From Streptomyces mirabilis (GTDB lineage Bacteria; Actinomycetota; Actinomycetes; Streptomycetales; Streptomycetaceae), in the NCBI RefSeq assembly GCF_018310535.1, contig NZ_CP074102.1, forward strand, positions 7,688,001 through 7,752,000: DNA of 64,000 nt. Direction: 5' to 3'. This document shows positions 24,665 through 31,892 of the stretch, piece after piece; the first letter of the stretch is position 1, and each line of letters begins with the position of its first letter. Both the position numbers and the translations under genes were made by a program. Below the pieces are notes generated by a model, which worked only from the letters and a program-made list of their open reading frames with translations, was not told the origin of the DNA and did no database searches.

Positions 24665-24701
24665 TACTGATCAGTAACAGACTCCAGTTACCGCAAGTAA
24701 C
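24665..24701. promoter_or_regulatory. Candidate TetR operators upstream of the acyl-CoA dehydrogenase gene
   Basis: A perfect palindrome TACTGATCAGTA (24665-24676) and GTTAC-N5-GTAAC (24687-24701) lie 25-60 bases before the start codon. AGTAACACT recurs at 24598-24607 beside the tetR start. The symmetry is seen; regulator assignment is inferred from the divergent tetR. Confidence 0.6.
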
Positions 24702-24726
24702 ACTTTAGTGCAGTGCTGGAGGGGAC

Positions 24727-25956
24727 ATGGCCGAGTTCACCATGGAGCTCAACGACGAACAGAGGGAGGTCCGCGACTGGCTCCACGGGTTCGCCGCCGA
24801 TGTGATCCGCCCCGCGGCCGCCGAGTGGGACGAGCGCGAGGAGACTCCCTGGCCGGTCATCCAGGAGGCCGCGAAGGTCGGCATCTACTCCCTGGACTTC
24901 TACGCCCAGCAGTACTTCGACCCGACCGGTCTCGGCATACCCATGGCCATGGAGGAGCTGTTCTGGGGTGACGCGGGCATCGCCCTGTCGATCGTCGGCA
25001 CCGGCCTCGCCGCCGTGGGCGTCCTCGCCAACGGCACCGAGGAGCAGATCGGCACCTGGATCCCGCAGATGTACGGCGACGCGGCCGATGTCAAGGTCGC
25101 GGCCTTCTGCTCCTCCGAGCCCGACGCCGGCTCCGACGTCGCCTCGATGCGCACGCGTGCCGTCTATGACGAGGCCAAGGACGAGTGGGTGCTCAACGGC
25201 ACCAAGACCTGGGCGACCAACGGTGGCATCGCCAATGTCCATGTCGTCGTCGCGGTCGTCGACCCGGACCTCGGCTCCAAGGGGCACGCCTCCTTCATCG
25301 TGCCGCCGAACACGCCGGGCCTCTCCCAGGGCCAGAAGTTCAAGAAGCACGGCATCCGCGCCTCGCACACCGCCGAGGTCGTCCTCGACAACGTTCGCAT
25401 CCCCGGCTCCTGCCTGCTCGGCGGCAAGGCGAAGCTGGACGAGCGCCTGGCCCGTGCCCGGGAGCGCGCGAAGGCGGGTGGCGGTGAGCGGGTGAAGAAC
25501 GCCGCGATGGCCACGTTCGAGGCGTCGCGTCCGGCCGTCGGGGCCATGGCGGTGGGCACGGCCCGCGCGGCGTACGAGGTCGCACTCGACTATGCGACGA
25601 CGCGTGAGCAGTTCGGACGTCCGATCATCGACAATCAGGGTGTCGCGTTCCAGCTCGCCGACATGCGTACGTCGATCGACGCGGCGCGTCTGCTGGTGTG
25701 GCGGGCTTCGTGGATGGCGGTCAACGGAAAGCCGTTCACCGCGGCCGAGGGGTCGATGTCCAAGTTGTTCGCCAGTGAGACGGCGAAGAAGGTCACCGGT
25801 CAGGCGATCCAGATCCTGGGTGGAAATGGCTACACCCGTGAGTATCCGGTGGAGCGGATGCACCGTGATGCGGCCATTTACACCATTTTTGAGGGTACGA
25901 GTGAGATTCAGCGGCTCGTGATTGCGCGGACGCTGTCGGGAATGCCGATTCGCTAG
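24727..25956 (+). CDS. Acyl-CoA dehydrogenase
   Basis: This 409-residue flavoenzyme introduces the alpha-beta double bond in acyl-CoA. Family segments are [17 protein letters not shown] (FAD/substrate site) near 120, [20 protein letters not shown], and the C-terminal [20 protein letters not shown] near 358. The catalytic base is the Glu of [15 protein letters not shown] near residue 388. A 20-residue helical insertion rich in Lys/Arg ([20 protein letters not shown], near 245-265) is characteristic of one actinobacterial subgroup. GGAGGGGAC precedes the ATG. The divergent TetR gene and the operators indicate fatty acid-responsive control. Confidence 0.92.
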   Translation: MAEFTMELNDEQREVRDWLHGFAADVIRPAAAEWDEREETPWPVIQEAAKVGIYSLDFYAQQYFDPTGLGIPMAMEELFWGDAGIALSIVGTGLAAVGVLANGTEEQIGTWIPQMYGDAADVKVAAFCSSEPDAGSDVASMRTRAVYDEAKDEWVLNGTKTWATNGGIANVHVVVAVVDPDLGSKGHASFIVPPNTPGLSQGQKFKKHGIRASHTAEVVLDNVRIPGSCLLGGKAKLDERLARARERAKAGGGERVKNAAMATFEASRPAVGAMAVGTARAAYEVALDYATTREQFGRPIIDNQGVAFQLADMRTSIDAARLLVWRASWMAVNGKPFTAAEGSMSKLFASETAKKVTGQAIQILGGNGYTREYPVERMHRDAAIYTIFEGTSEIQRLVIARTLSGMPIR

Positions 25957-25975
25957 AGGTGTCCGGCACAGCCCC

Positions 25976-25996
25976 GCGCCCCTGAAGACGGGGCGC
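25976..25996. terminator. Short bidirectional terminator
   Basis: GCGCCCC and GGGGCGC form a 7-bp stem with a 7-base loop between the convergent acyl-CoA dehydrogenase and cupin genes. Confidence 0.55.
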
Positions 25997-26001
25997 CATC
26001 C

Positions 26002-26523
26002 TCACCGGTGTTTCAGAGGGGTGAGTTGCTCGATGTCGTACCTCGCCCTCAGTTCCTCGATCGCCGCATGGTCCGGTGGACCGCCCGAACCCAGGATCTC
26101 GAGCAGCTCCTCGAAGTAGCGCTCGTGGTCCGGGGGCGGGGAGGCCTGGAAGAACATCTTCGCCTGGGTCTCGGTGGGGTTGGAGAAGGCGTGCGGACAG
26201 CCCGGGGGCACGACGATGACCGTGCCCGGGGTCGCCCGTACCGCCCGGCTGCCCGAACTCGACTCCCACTTCTGCCAGTTGTCGGGGGTCCGGATCCGGG
26301 GCTCGAAGGCGAGCACGTCCAGCTCGCCTTCGAGCACGTAGAACAGCTCCTCGCTGCGCGTGTGCACATGGGCGCCCACGTCGAACCCGGGCGGTACCAG
26401 CACCTCGAAGGTGGACGCAGTGCGCGAGTGCGAGCCGGTCACCTTGAAAGTCACGTGCTGGGCCGGGGTTTGTACGATCCGGCCGTGACCGGGTGGTACG
26501 AGGAGTCCTTCGGTCATGGTCAT
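26002..26523 (-). CDS. Cupin protein, probable MomA-type quinone-forming monooxygenase
   Basis: This 173-residue single-domain cupin has the metal-binding motif 1 near residues 48-68 (GAHVHTRSEELFYVLEGEL) and motif 2 near 105-118 (PPGCPHAFSNP). In Streptomyces antibioticus the cupin MomA, encoded beside rppA, oxidises tetrahydroxynaphthalene to flaviolin. Here the gene is third in the rppA-P450-cupin operon, starting 7 bases after the P450 stop, which supports the same role. It would act in the cytoplasm on the product of RppA. A passive cupin or stabilising protein is the alternative. Confidence 0.75.
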   Translation of the reverse strand: MTMTEGLLVPPGHGRIVQTPAQHVTFKVTGSHSRTASTFEVLVPPGFDVGAHVHTRSEELFYVLEGELDVLAFEPRIRTPDNWQKWESSSGSRAVRATPGTVIVVPPGCPHAFSNPTETQAKMFFQASPPPDHERYFEELLEILGSGGPPDHAAIEELRARYDIEQLTPLKHR

Positions 26524-26530
26524 CGCTCGC

Positions 26531-27745
26531 TCACCACGTCACGGGCAGGGCCTCGGGGCCACGGATCAACGCGCCTTTCCTGAACGGGACCTGACTCGGG
26601 GGGACGGCGAGCCGCAGCCCCGGCATCCGTTCCAGAAGCGCGTCGACCAGGAGTTCCGACTCCAGCCTGGCCAGCATCCCGCCCGGGCAGTAGTGCGGGC
26701 CGAAGCCGAACGCCACGTGCGGATTGGGGCTGCGCTCGAAGTCGATGTGCTCCGGGTCCGGGAAGACCTCCGGGTCGCGGTTGGCGGCCAGGTACGAGAC
26801 GTAGACCGGGTCGCCGGCCCGGATCAGTACGCCCCTGATCTCGACGTCCTGCCTCGCGATCCGCGACAGGCCGACCGTGTTGCGGTGCGGGATGTAGCGC
26901 AGCAGCTCGTCGATGGCCTGGGGGCGGATCTCCGGGTCGGAGCGCAGCCGGTCGGCCAGCGCCGGGCGGGTCATGAGCAGGTAGAACATCTGCCCGCTGT
27001 TGTTCGTGACCGCCTCGCCGCCGATCTGGAGGAGGACGGCGAGTCCGACGGCCTCCTCCAGATCGATCTCGTCCCGGCCCACGGCGGCGCCCAGCAGCGA
27101 GGTGACGTCCTCGTCCCTGCTGCCGCTCCGGGCGTCGATGAGCTTCCTGAAGTAGGCGCCCATCTCGTCCTTGGCCTTCTCGCTGACCTCGGCGCCGTGC
27201 GAGGAGGACAGGATCAGCTGCGTCCAGGTGTGCATGCCCTGCCGGTCGTCGGCCGGGACGCCCATCAGCTCGCAGATGACCGCGATGGGGAAGGGGATGA
27301 GGATCGCCTCGGTGAGATCGGCGGGTGGTCCGATCCGCAGCAGCTCGTCGACCATCTCGTCGAGCGTGCGCCGGGCCCTGACGCGGACCCGCTCCACCCC
27401 GCGCGCCGTGAAGGCAGCGGCCACCGAGCGGCGCAGCCGGGTGTGGTCGGGCGGGTCCAGGAAGCCCACCGCGCCCCGGGCCGGGATGAAGTGCGGGGCG
27501 AGCCGGGTGACCGGCTGGTCCATGACCGCCTCGCGGCCGAACCGTGGGTCGTTGGTGACCATGCGCACATCGTCGTGGCGGGTCACCAGCCAGGCCCAGC
27601 CCACACCGTTGGGCAGCTGGATCCGGGTGATCGGTCCCTCGCGCATCAGCTCGGTCAGGACCGGGTCGAAGTCCACGCCCTTCAGGTCGAGGGCGGGCCA
27701 GTGCCGGACAGGCGGCAGTGGCCCGGTGATCGTCTTCTCGGTCAT
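26531..27745 (-). CDS. Cytochrome P450, CYP158A-like (flaviolin/THN coupling)
   Basis: This 404-residue soluble bacterial P450 has the I-helix region GGEAVTNNSGQMFYLL near 235, the ExxR motif in DELLRYIPHR near 280, and the heme-binding loop FGFGPHYCPGG with Cys near residue 350. FGPHYCPGGMLARLE closely resembles CYP158A2, which couples flaviolin molecules, and the P-450mel protein that polymerises tetrahydroxynaphthalene. The gene begins 5 bases after the rppA stop, so translation is coupled. It needs a ferredoxin/reductase pair encoded elsewhere. The expected products are perylenequinone or biflaviolin pigments that protect from UV. Confidence 0.9.
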   Translation of the reverse strand: MTEKTITGPLPPVRHWPALDLKGVDFDPVLTELMREGPITRIQLPNGVGWAWLVTRHDDVRMVTNDPRFGREAVMDQPVTRLAPHFIPARGAVGFLDPPDHTRLRRSVAAAFTARGVERVRVRARRTLDEMVDELLRIGPPADLTEAILIPFPIAVICELMGVPADDRQGMHTWTQLILSSSHGAEVSEKAKDEMGAYFRKLIDARSGSRDEDVTSLLGAAVGRDEIDLEEAVGLAVLLQIGGEAVTNNSGQMFYLLMTRPALADRLRSDPEIRPQAIDELLRYIPHRNTVGLSRIARQDVEIRGVLIRAGDPVYVSYLAANRDPEVFPDPEHIDFERSPNPHVAFGFGPHYCPGGMLARLESELLVDALLERMPGLRLAVPPSQVPFRKGALIRGPEALPVTW

Positions 27746-27750
27746 TCGGT

Positions 27751-28815
27751 TCACACCATCTCGTCGTTGGCGTTGCGCCAGCGGCCCAGGGCCATTTCCG
27801 CGGTGATGCCGGGGCCGAAGCCCGCGAGCAGTCCGCGTGCGGAGTGCTCGGCGCCGCCCTCGTCGAACAGCCGGCGCAGCGCGTCCAGGACGACGGCGCT
27901 GGCGATGTTCCCGTACTCGGTGAGGGTGGCCCGGCTGAACCGGAAGGCCTCCGGCGCGACCTCGAGGTACTTGCTGAGGTCGTCGAGGATCCTGGGGCCG
28001 CCCGCGTGGATGATGTAGAAGTCCAGGTCGGAGGCGTCCCAGTCGTGCTGTCGCGCGAGGGCGTGGAGGGCGGGGGCGAGCGGTTCCATCGTCCCGGGAA
28101 CCCGCTTGTCCAGTAGGAAGTGGAAGCCCGTGGCGCGGACGTCGTACATGATCCAGTCCTCGGTCTTGGGGATCAGGTAGGAGCCGTTGCGCTCCAGGTG
28201 GATGCCGGTGCCGCCGTTGCCGCGGACGACGGCGGCGGCGATGCCGTCGCCGAACAGGCCGTTGCAGAGCAGGGAGCCGACGCTGAGGTCGGTCGGCTGG
28301 TAGCAGAGCGAGCAGAACTCGCAGGCCACGATGAGCGCGTTGGCGTCGGGGTACGCCGTGCAGAAGTCGTGGGCCCGGTTGATCGCGGCGCCGCCGGCCG
28401 CGCAGCCCAGCTGGGCTATGGGTATCTGCCGGGTGTCGCTGCTGAAGTCCATCGAGTTGATCAGCCAGGCCGTGAGCGAGGGCATCATGAACCCTGTGCA
28501 CGAGACGTAGATGATCATGTCGATGTCGGTGGTGAGCAGCTCGGCGTCGTCCAGTGCCCGTTGTATGACGGCGGGGACGCGGGCTTTGGCCTCACTCTCG
28601 TAGACCTTGTTGCGTTCCTCGAAGCCCGGGTGTTTCAGCGTCTCCTCGATGGGCTGCACGATGTGCCGGGTTTGGACGCCGGTGTTCTCGATCAGTCGGA
28701 GTGCCAACGGCAGCTGGGGGTGGTCCTCATGACGGGAGCGGGCCAGCTCCAGCGTCTCCTCCATGGTGATCACGTATTCCGGCACGGAGACCGAAGGTCT
28801 GCACAAAGTCGCCAT
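27751..28815 (-). CDS. rppA: 1,3,6,8-tetrahydroxynaphthalene synthase (type III PKS)
   Basis: This 354-residue chalcone synthase-superfamily enzyme condenses five malonyl-CoA units to tetrahydroxynaphthalene. Counting gives the nucleophile Cys138 in AQLGCAAGGAAINRAHDF. The catalytic His lies in FYIIHAGGPRILDD and the Asn in LTEYGNIASAVVLDAL. The product feeds the downstream P450 and cupin in a tight operon. GAAAGAAGGCGC precedes the ATG at 28815. Upstream, three tandem 17-bp palindromic repeats (28865-28914) occupy the position of an operator. Confidence 0.96.
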   Translation of the reverse strand: MATLCRPSVSVPEYVITMEETLELARSRHEDHPQLPLALRLIENTGVQTRHIVQPIEETLKHPGFEERNKVYESEAKARVPAVIQRALDDAELLTTDIDMIIYVSCTGFMMPSLTAWLINSMDFSSDTRQIPIAQLGCAAGGAAINRAHDFCTAYPDANALIVACEFCSLCYQPTDLSVGSLLCNGLFGDGIAAAVVRGNGGTGIHLERNGSYLIPKTEDWIMYDVRATGFHFLLDKRVPGTMEPLAPALHALARQHDWDASDLDFYIIHAGGPRILDDLSKYLEVAPEAFRFSRATLTEYGNIASAVVLDALRRLFDEGGAEHSARGLLAGFGPGITAEMALGRWRNANDEMV

Positions 28816-28864
28816 GACAAGCGCCTTCTTTCGCCTTCCGGGGAACTCTCGTGCCCCGGCGGAA

Positions 28865-28914
28865 GGGTGGTTCACCCACGGGGGTGGTTCACCCACCGGG
28901 GTGGTCCACCCACG
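28865..28914. repeat. Three tandem 17-bp palindromic repeats upstream of rppA
   Basis: GGGTGGT(T/C)CACCCAC starts at 28865, 28882 and 28899, giving 17-bp periodicity. Each unit is itself an inverted repeat (GGGTG...CACCC). The array ends about 100 bases and begins about 50 bases before the rppA start, in the expected promoter area. Confidence 0.8.
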
Positions 28915-29028
28915 ATCACCCGGAAGCGTGGGGATCTCTCGTCGGGTTACTCCATTCCGGGGATTTTTGGGAGGGTGTGGGAGCACGCGGGAAGAGGCCC
29001 CGGGACGGCCGAACCGAAGGAGTACGCC

Positions 29029-29430
29029 ATGGTGCGCACGGCCAGGGAACTGTTGGAGGACGCCACGGCGAAGCTCGCCCCGGACCCCCACGCCAACCGG
29101 CTGTTGCCCCTCATCGCGCGGGGCGCGGCCCAGCGTTCCACGCTCGCCGCCCTCGCCCTCGAACAGCGCCATGTGGTGGCCGCGGACCGCCGTGCGTTCC
29201 TGCATCTGGCCGAGCGTCCGGACGTCGAGCCGCAGAGTGCCGCCTTCTTCGCCCTCTTCGCGGAGGGTGAGGCCCTGGCCCAGGACCGGCTGGGTGCGTT
29301 TGCTGACGCCTGCGGGGTGGACGAGGCGCGGGCGGCGGCCTGCGAGCCGCTCGCGGACTGTCGAACGGTTGCCCCGCGCTCAATCCTTCGGTGTGGAGAG
29401 GTGGGGCATCCTGCCCGGGTGGCCTGGTGA
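29029..29430 (+). pseudogene. N-terminal half of a TenA/heme-oxygenase-like protein, truncated
   Basis: GAAGGAG precedes an ATG that opens 133 codons. Residues 1-110 (ARELLEDATAKLAPDPHANR; ALEQRHVVAADRRAFLHLAE; FFALFAEGEALAQDRLGAFA) resemble the first half of a helical TenA/THI-4-like protein that in other Streptomyces, as I recall, is about 230 residues and lies next to rppA. After EPLADC near residue 110 the similarity ends, and the frame closes 22 codons later. The following DNA looks like the 3' end of an IS200/IS605 element, so insertion and decay probably removed the second half. The gene is divergent from rppA across 213 bases. Confidence 0.55.
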
Positions 29431-29439
29431 GGGGCGGTG

Positions 29440-29665
29440 TCGCTGCTAACGTCGGGTTGTCCGGCAGCGGAGTTGCCGGGCCTACCGCCGGACGGGCGGG
29501 AAGTGACGCCTGTGCAGGCCCCTGTAAGACCAGCTCCCGCAAGGGGGAGGACGAGGGCCTGTGAAGCAGGAACCCGTGGTGGTGCCGCGTAGCGGTGCGG
29601 GCCGAAATGGCCTGCGCTCGCGCAGGCGAGGGCGTCAAGAGGCGAAGTTCTGGCAGACACTCTCG
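29440..29665 (+). mobile_element. Probable 3' relic of an IS200/IS605-family (TnpB) element
   Basis: The + strand carries CCTGTAAGACCAGCTCCCGC, AAGGGGGAGGACGAGGGCC and TGTGAAGCAGGAACCC. One frame reads GPCKTSSRKGEDEGL before a stop and another reads VKQEPVVVPRSGAG. These resemble the end of Streptomyces TnpB genes and their overlapping omega (guide) RNA, where GAAGCAGGAACCC-like sequence is common. No tnpB body remains. This is pattern recognition from memory. Confidence 0.4.
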
Positions 29666-29673
29666 GAACTCGA

Positions 29674-29723
29674 CCACCGACTAGGGCCGGTCCAACTCAC
29701 TTGGGACCGGCCCTAGTCGGTGG
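29674..29723. terminator. 20-bp perfect hairpin ending the 79-residue gene
   Basis: CCACCGACTAGGGCCGGTCC (29674-29693) and its exact complement (29704-29723) surround a 10-base loop. The second arm contains the TAG stop of the small minus-strand gene that ends at 29713. Confidence 0.8.
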
Positions 29724-29952
29724 ACGCGCCACTGCTGTGCGCGATGCAGGCCACGTCGATGCGGTCGGCGAGTTTGGCGAGTTCGATGGTCAGCGTCGCC
29801 ACCGTGTCCTCGTCGAGTCCGTCCTGGCCGGCCTCCACCAGGTGCAGCCACCGGCCGCCCACTGTGCGCAGCAGTTTGCTGACGTCGGCGGCCGCCACCT
29901 GCAACGTGCCGCGGTCGTCGACGATCAGAGGCAGGGTCACTTCGCGGTTCAC
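29713..29952 (-). CDS. Small conserved Streptomyces protein (DUF6213-like)
   Basis: This 79-residue acidic soluble protein has regular coding composition and reads REVTLPLIVDDRGTLQVAAA, then DVSKLLRTVGGRWLHLVEAG and DTVATLTIELAKLADRIDVA. I recall close relatives in many streptomycetes under DUF6213 but no function. GTGAACCGC starts the frame, and weak ribosome-binding sequence (GATCCCCCT) precedes it. The stop lies inside a strong terminator. It follows the semialdehyde dehydrogenase gene by 24 bases in the same direction and may be co-transcribed with it. Confidence 0.75.
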   Translation of the reverse strand: MNREVTLPLIVDDRGTLQVAAADVSKLLRTVGGRWLHLVEAGQDGLDEDTVATLTIELAKLADRIDVACIAHSSGASTD

Positions 29953-29976
29953 AGGGGGATCGTAGCTGCGGAACGC

Positions 29977-31371
29977 TTACGCTCCGTGCCATACCGTGGT
30001 GATGTTGCAGAACTCGCGGATTCCGTGCCCCGACAGCTCACGTCCGTAGCCGGACCGCTTGACCCCGCCGAACGGGAACGCCGGGTGGGAGGCGGTCATA
30101 CCGTTGAAGAACACGCCGCCCGCCTCCAGGTCGCGTACGAAACGGTCCACCTCGGCCTCGTCGTTCGTCCAGACGTTCGAACTCAGCCCGAACGGCGTGT
30201 CGTTCGCGAGCGCCACCGCCTCGTCCAGATCGGCGGCGCGGTAGAGCGTGGCTACCGGCCCGAAGGTCTCCTCCTGGTGGACGCGCATCTCGGGGGTGAT
30301 GTCGGTGAGGACGGTCGGCGCGTAGTACCAGCCGCGCTCCGTGAAGCCTTCGGGGCGCTCGCCGCCGCACAGCACGGTCGCGCCGTTCTCCACCGCGTCG
30401 TCGACGAGTTCCTCCAGGTCACCGCGGCCCTGTTCGGTGGAGAGTGGGCCGATGTCCGTGTCCTCGTCCAGCGGATCGCCGACCTTCAGGGCCTTCATGC
30501 CGGCCGCGAAGCGTTCGGCGAAGGCGTCGAACACGTCCGTGTGCACGATGAACCGCTTGGCGGCGATGCACGACTGCCCGTTGTTCTGCACCCGGGCCGT
30601 CACCGCGGTTTTCGCCGCCCGGTCCACGTCGGCGGACGGCATGACGACGAACGGGTCGCTGCCGCCCAGCTCCAGCACCGTCTTCTTGACCTCGTCCCCG
30701 GCGACCGAGGCCACCGCGCGCCCCGCCGGTTCACTCCCGGTCAGCGTCGCCGCCTTGACCCGGGGGTCGCGCAGGACGTCCTCCACGGCGCCCGAGCCGA
30801 TCAGCAGCGTCTGGAAACAGCCCTCGGGGAAGCCCGCCCGGCGGAACAGGTCCTCCAGGTAGAGGGCGGTCTGCGGCACGTTCGAGGCATGCTTGAGCAG
30901 GCCGACGTTGCCCGCCATCAGGGCGGGCGCGGCGAACCGGACCACCTGCCAGAGCGGGAAGTTCCACGGCATGACGGCCAGCACCGGGCCCAGCGGCCGG
31001 TAGCGCACCAGGACGCGGGAGGCGCCGGAGTCCTTGACGTCGGAGTCGGCGGGCTCCTCGTCGGCGAGCAGCTCCTCGGCGTGGTCGGCGTACCAGCGCA
31101 TTGACTTCGCACACTTGGCGGCCTCCGCGCGGGCCTGCTTGACGGGCTTGCCCATCTCCGTGGTCATCACCCGGCCGATGTCGTCCCGTTCCTCGTCGAG
31201 GAGGTCGGCGGCCCTGTGCAGCAGCCGGGCCCGCTCGGCGAAGGACGTGGTGCGATAGTCGCGGAACGTGGTCTCGGCCCTGGCGAGCCTCCGCTCGATC
31301 TCCTCGGCGCCGAGCGCGTCGTACGTCTTGAGCGTCTCGCCGTTCGCCGGGTTCACCGTCGCGATGGGCAT
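29977..31371 (-). CDS. gabD: NADP-dependent succinate-semialdehyde dehydrogenase
   Basis: This 464-residue aldehyde dehydrogenase converts succinate semialdehyde to succinate at the end of the GABA shunt. Signatures are VMPWNFPLWQVVRFAAPALM (cofactor site) near 135, LTGSEPAGRAV, the general base Glu in LELGGSDPFVV near 232, and the nucleophile Cys in NNGQSCIAAKRF near 266. The N-terminus MPIATVNPANGETLKTYDAL is that of the NADP-dependent GabD branch. The ATG is preceded by AGGAGGTCGGCC. No GABA aminotransferase gene is adjacent, so the physiological substrate is assigned by similarity. Confidence 0.9.
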   Translation of the reverse strand: MPIATVNPANGETLKTYDALGAEEIERRLARAETTFRDYRTTSFAERARLLHRAADLLDEERDDIGRVMTTEMGKPVKQARAEAAKCAKSMRWYADHAEELLADEEPADSDVKDSGASRVLVRYRPLGPVLAVMPWNFPLWQVVRFAAPALMAGNVGLLKHASNVPQTALYLEDLFRRAGFPEGCFQTLLIGSGAVEDVLRDPRVKAATLTGSEPAGRAVASVAGDEVKKTVLELGGSDPFVVMPSADVDRAAKTAVTARVQNNGQSCIAAKRFIVHTDVFDAFAERFAAGMKALKVGDPLDEDTDIGPLSTEQGRGDLEELVDDAVENGATVLCGGERPEGFTERGWYYAPTVLTDITPEMRVHQEETFGPVATLYRAADLDEAVALANDTPFGLSSNVWTNDEAEVDRFVRDLEAGGVFFNGMTASHPAFPFGGVKRSGYGRELSGHGIREFCNITTVWHGA

Positions 31372-31424
31372 GGCCGACCTCCTGAAGCGGGCTGTTCTTC
31401 GAGCGGGCAGTTCTCCATAAGTCT

Positions 31425-31892
31425 CTATAAGCCCGAGTGCTCCGCCAGCCGGTCGAGAAACGCCGCCTGCGCCGGCACGATCAGCTCCCCGGCCCGGTCA
31501 AGGCCGAACCATTCCACCCGGTCCAGCTCGGGAAACTCCTGGCGCCGCCCCGATTTCGGCGGCCACTCCATCTCGAAGGTGCCCGGGACCACGGTCGCCG
31601 GGTCGAGGTCCGCCTCGATCGCCCAGGCAGTGACGACCTTGCCGTTCTTCTGTTCGACCTCGCCGAGCGGGACGGCCTCGCCGTCGGGCGGCGGCAGCCC
31701 CAGTTCCTCCTGGAACTCCCGGCGCGCCGCGTCCCAGGCGGTCTCGTCGGGCTCGTACTCGCCCTTGGGCACGGTCCATGCCCCGGCGTCCCGCCGCGCG
31801 AAGAACGGGCCGCCCATATGGCCGAGCAGCACCTGAGGGCCGTCGTCGGCGCGCCGGTACAGCAGCAGTCCCGCACTGCGCTTCCCCTTCAC
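31425..31892 (-). CDS. Nudix hydrolase
   Basis: This 155-residue phosphohydrolase has a full Nudix box GX5EX7REXXEEXG near residues 43-65 (GEYEPDETAWDAARREFQEE then LGL). The opening SAGLLLYRRADDGPQVLLGH resembles Nudix proteins of the Ap4A/8-oxo-dGTP cleaning type. It starts with GTG that overlaps the DNA ligase stop (GTGA), so it is translated with the ligase. The pairing suggests a DNA-repair or nucleotide-sanitising role, but the substrate is not determined by sequence. Confidence 0.88.
   Translation of the reverse strand: MKGKRSAGLLLYRRADDGPQVLLGHMGGPFFARRDAGAWTVPKGEYEPDETAWDAARREFQEELGLPPPDGEAVPLGEVEQKNGKVVTAWAIEADLDPATVVPGTFEMEWPPKSGRRQEFPELDRVEWFGLDRAGELIVPAQAAFLDRLAEHSGL

Noticed and set aside
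28865..28914. 17-bp repeats considered as a CRISPR or plasmid iteron origin
   Set aside because: There are no spacers, no replication gene and no AT-rich stretch. The location is the rppA promoter.
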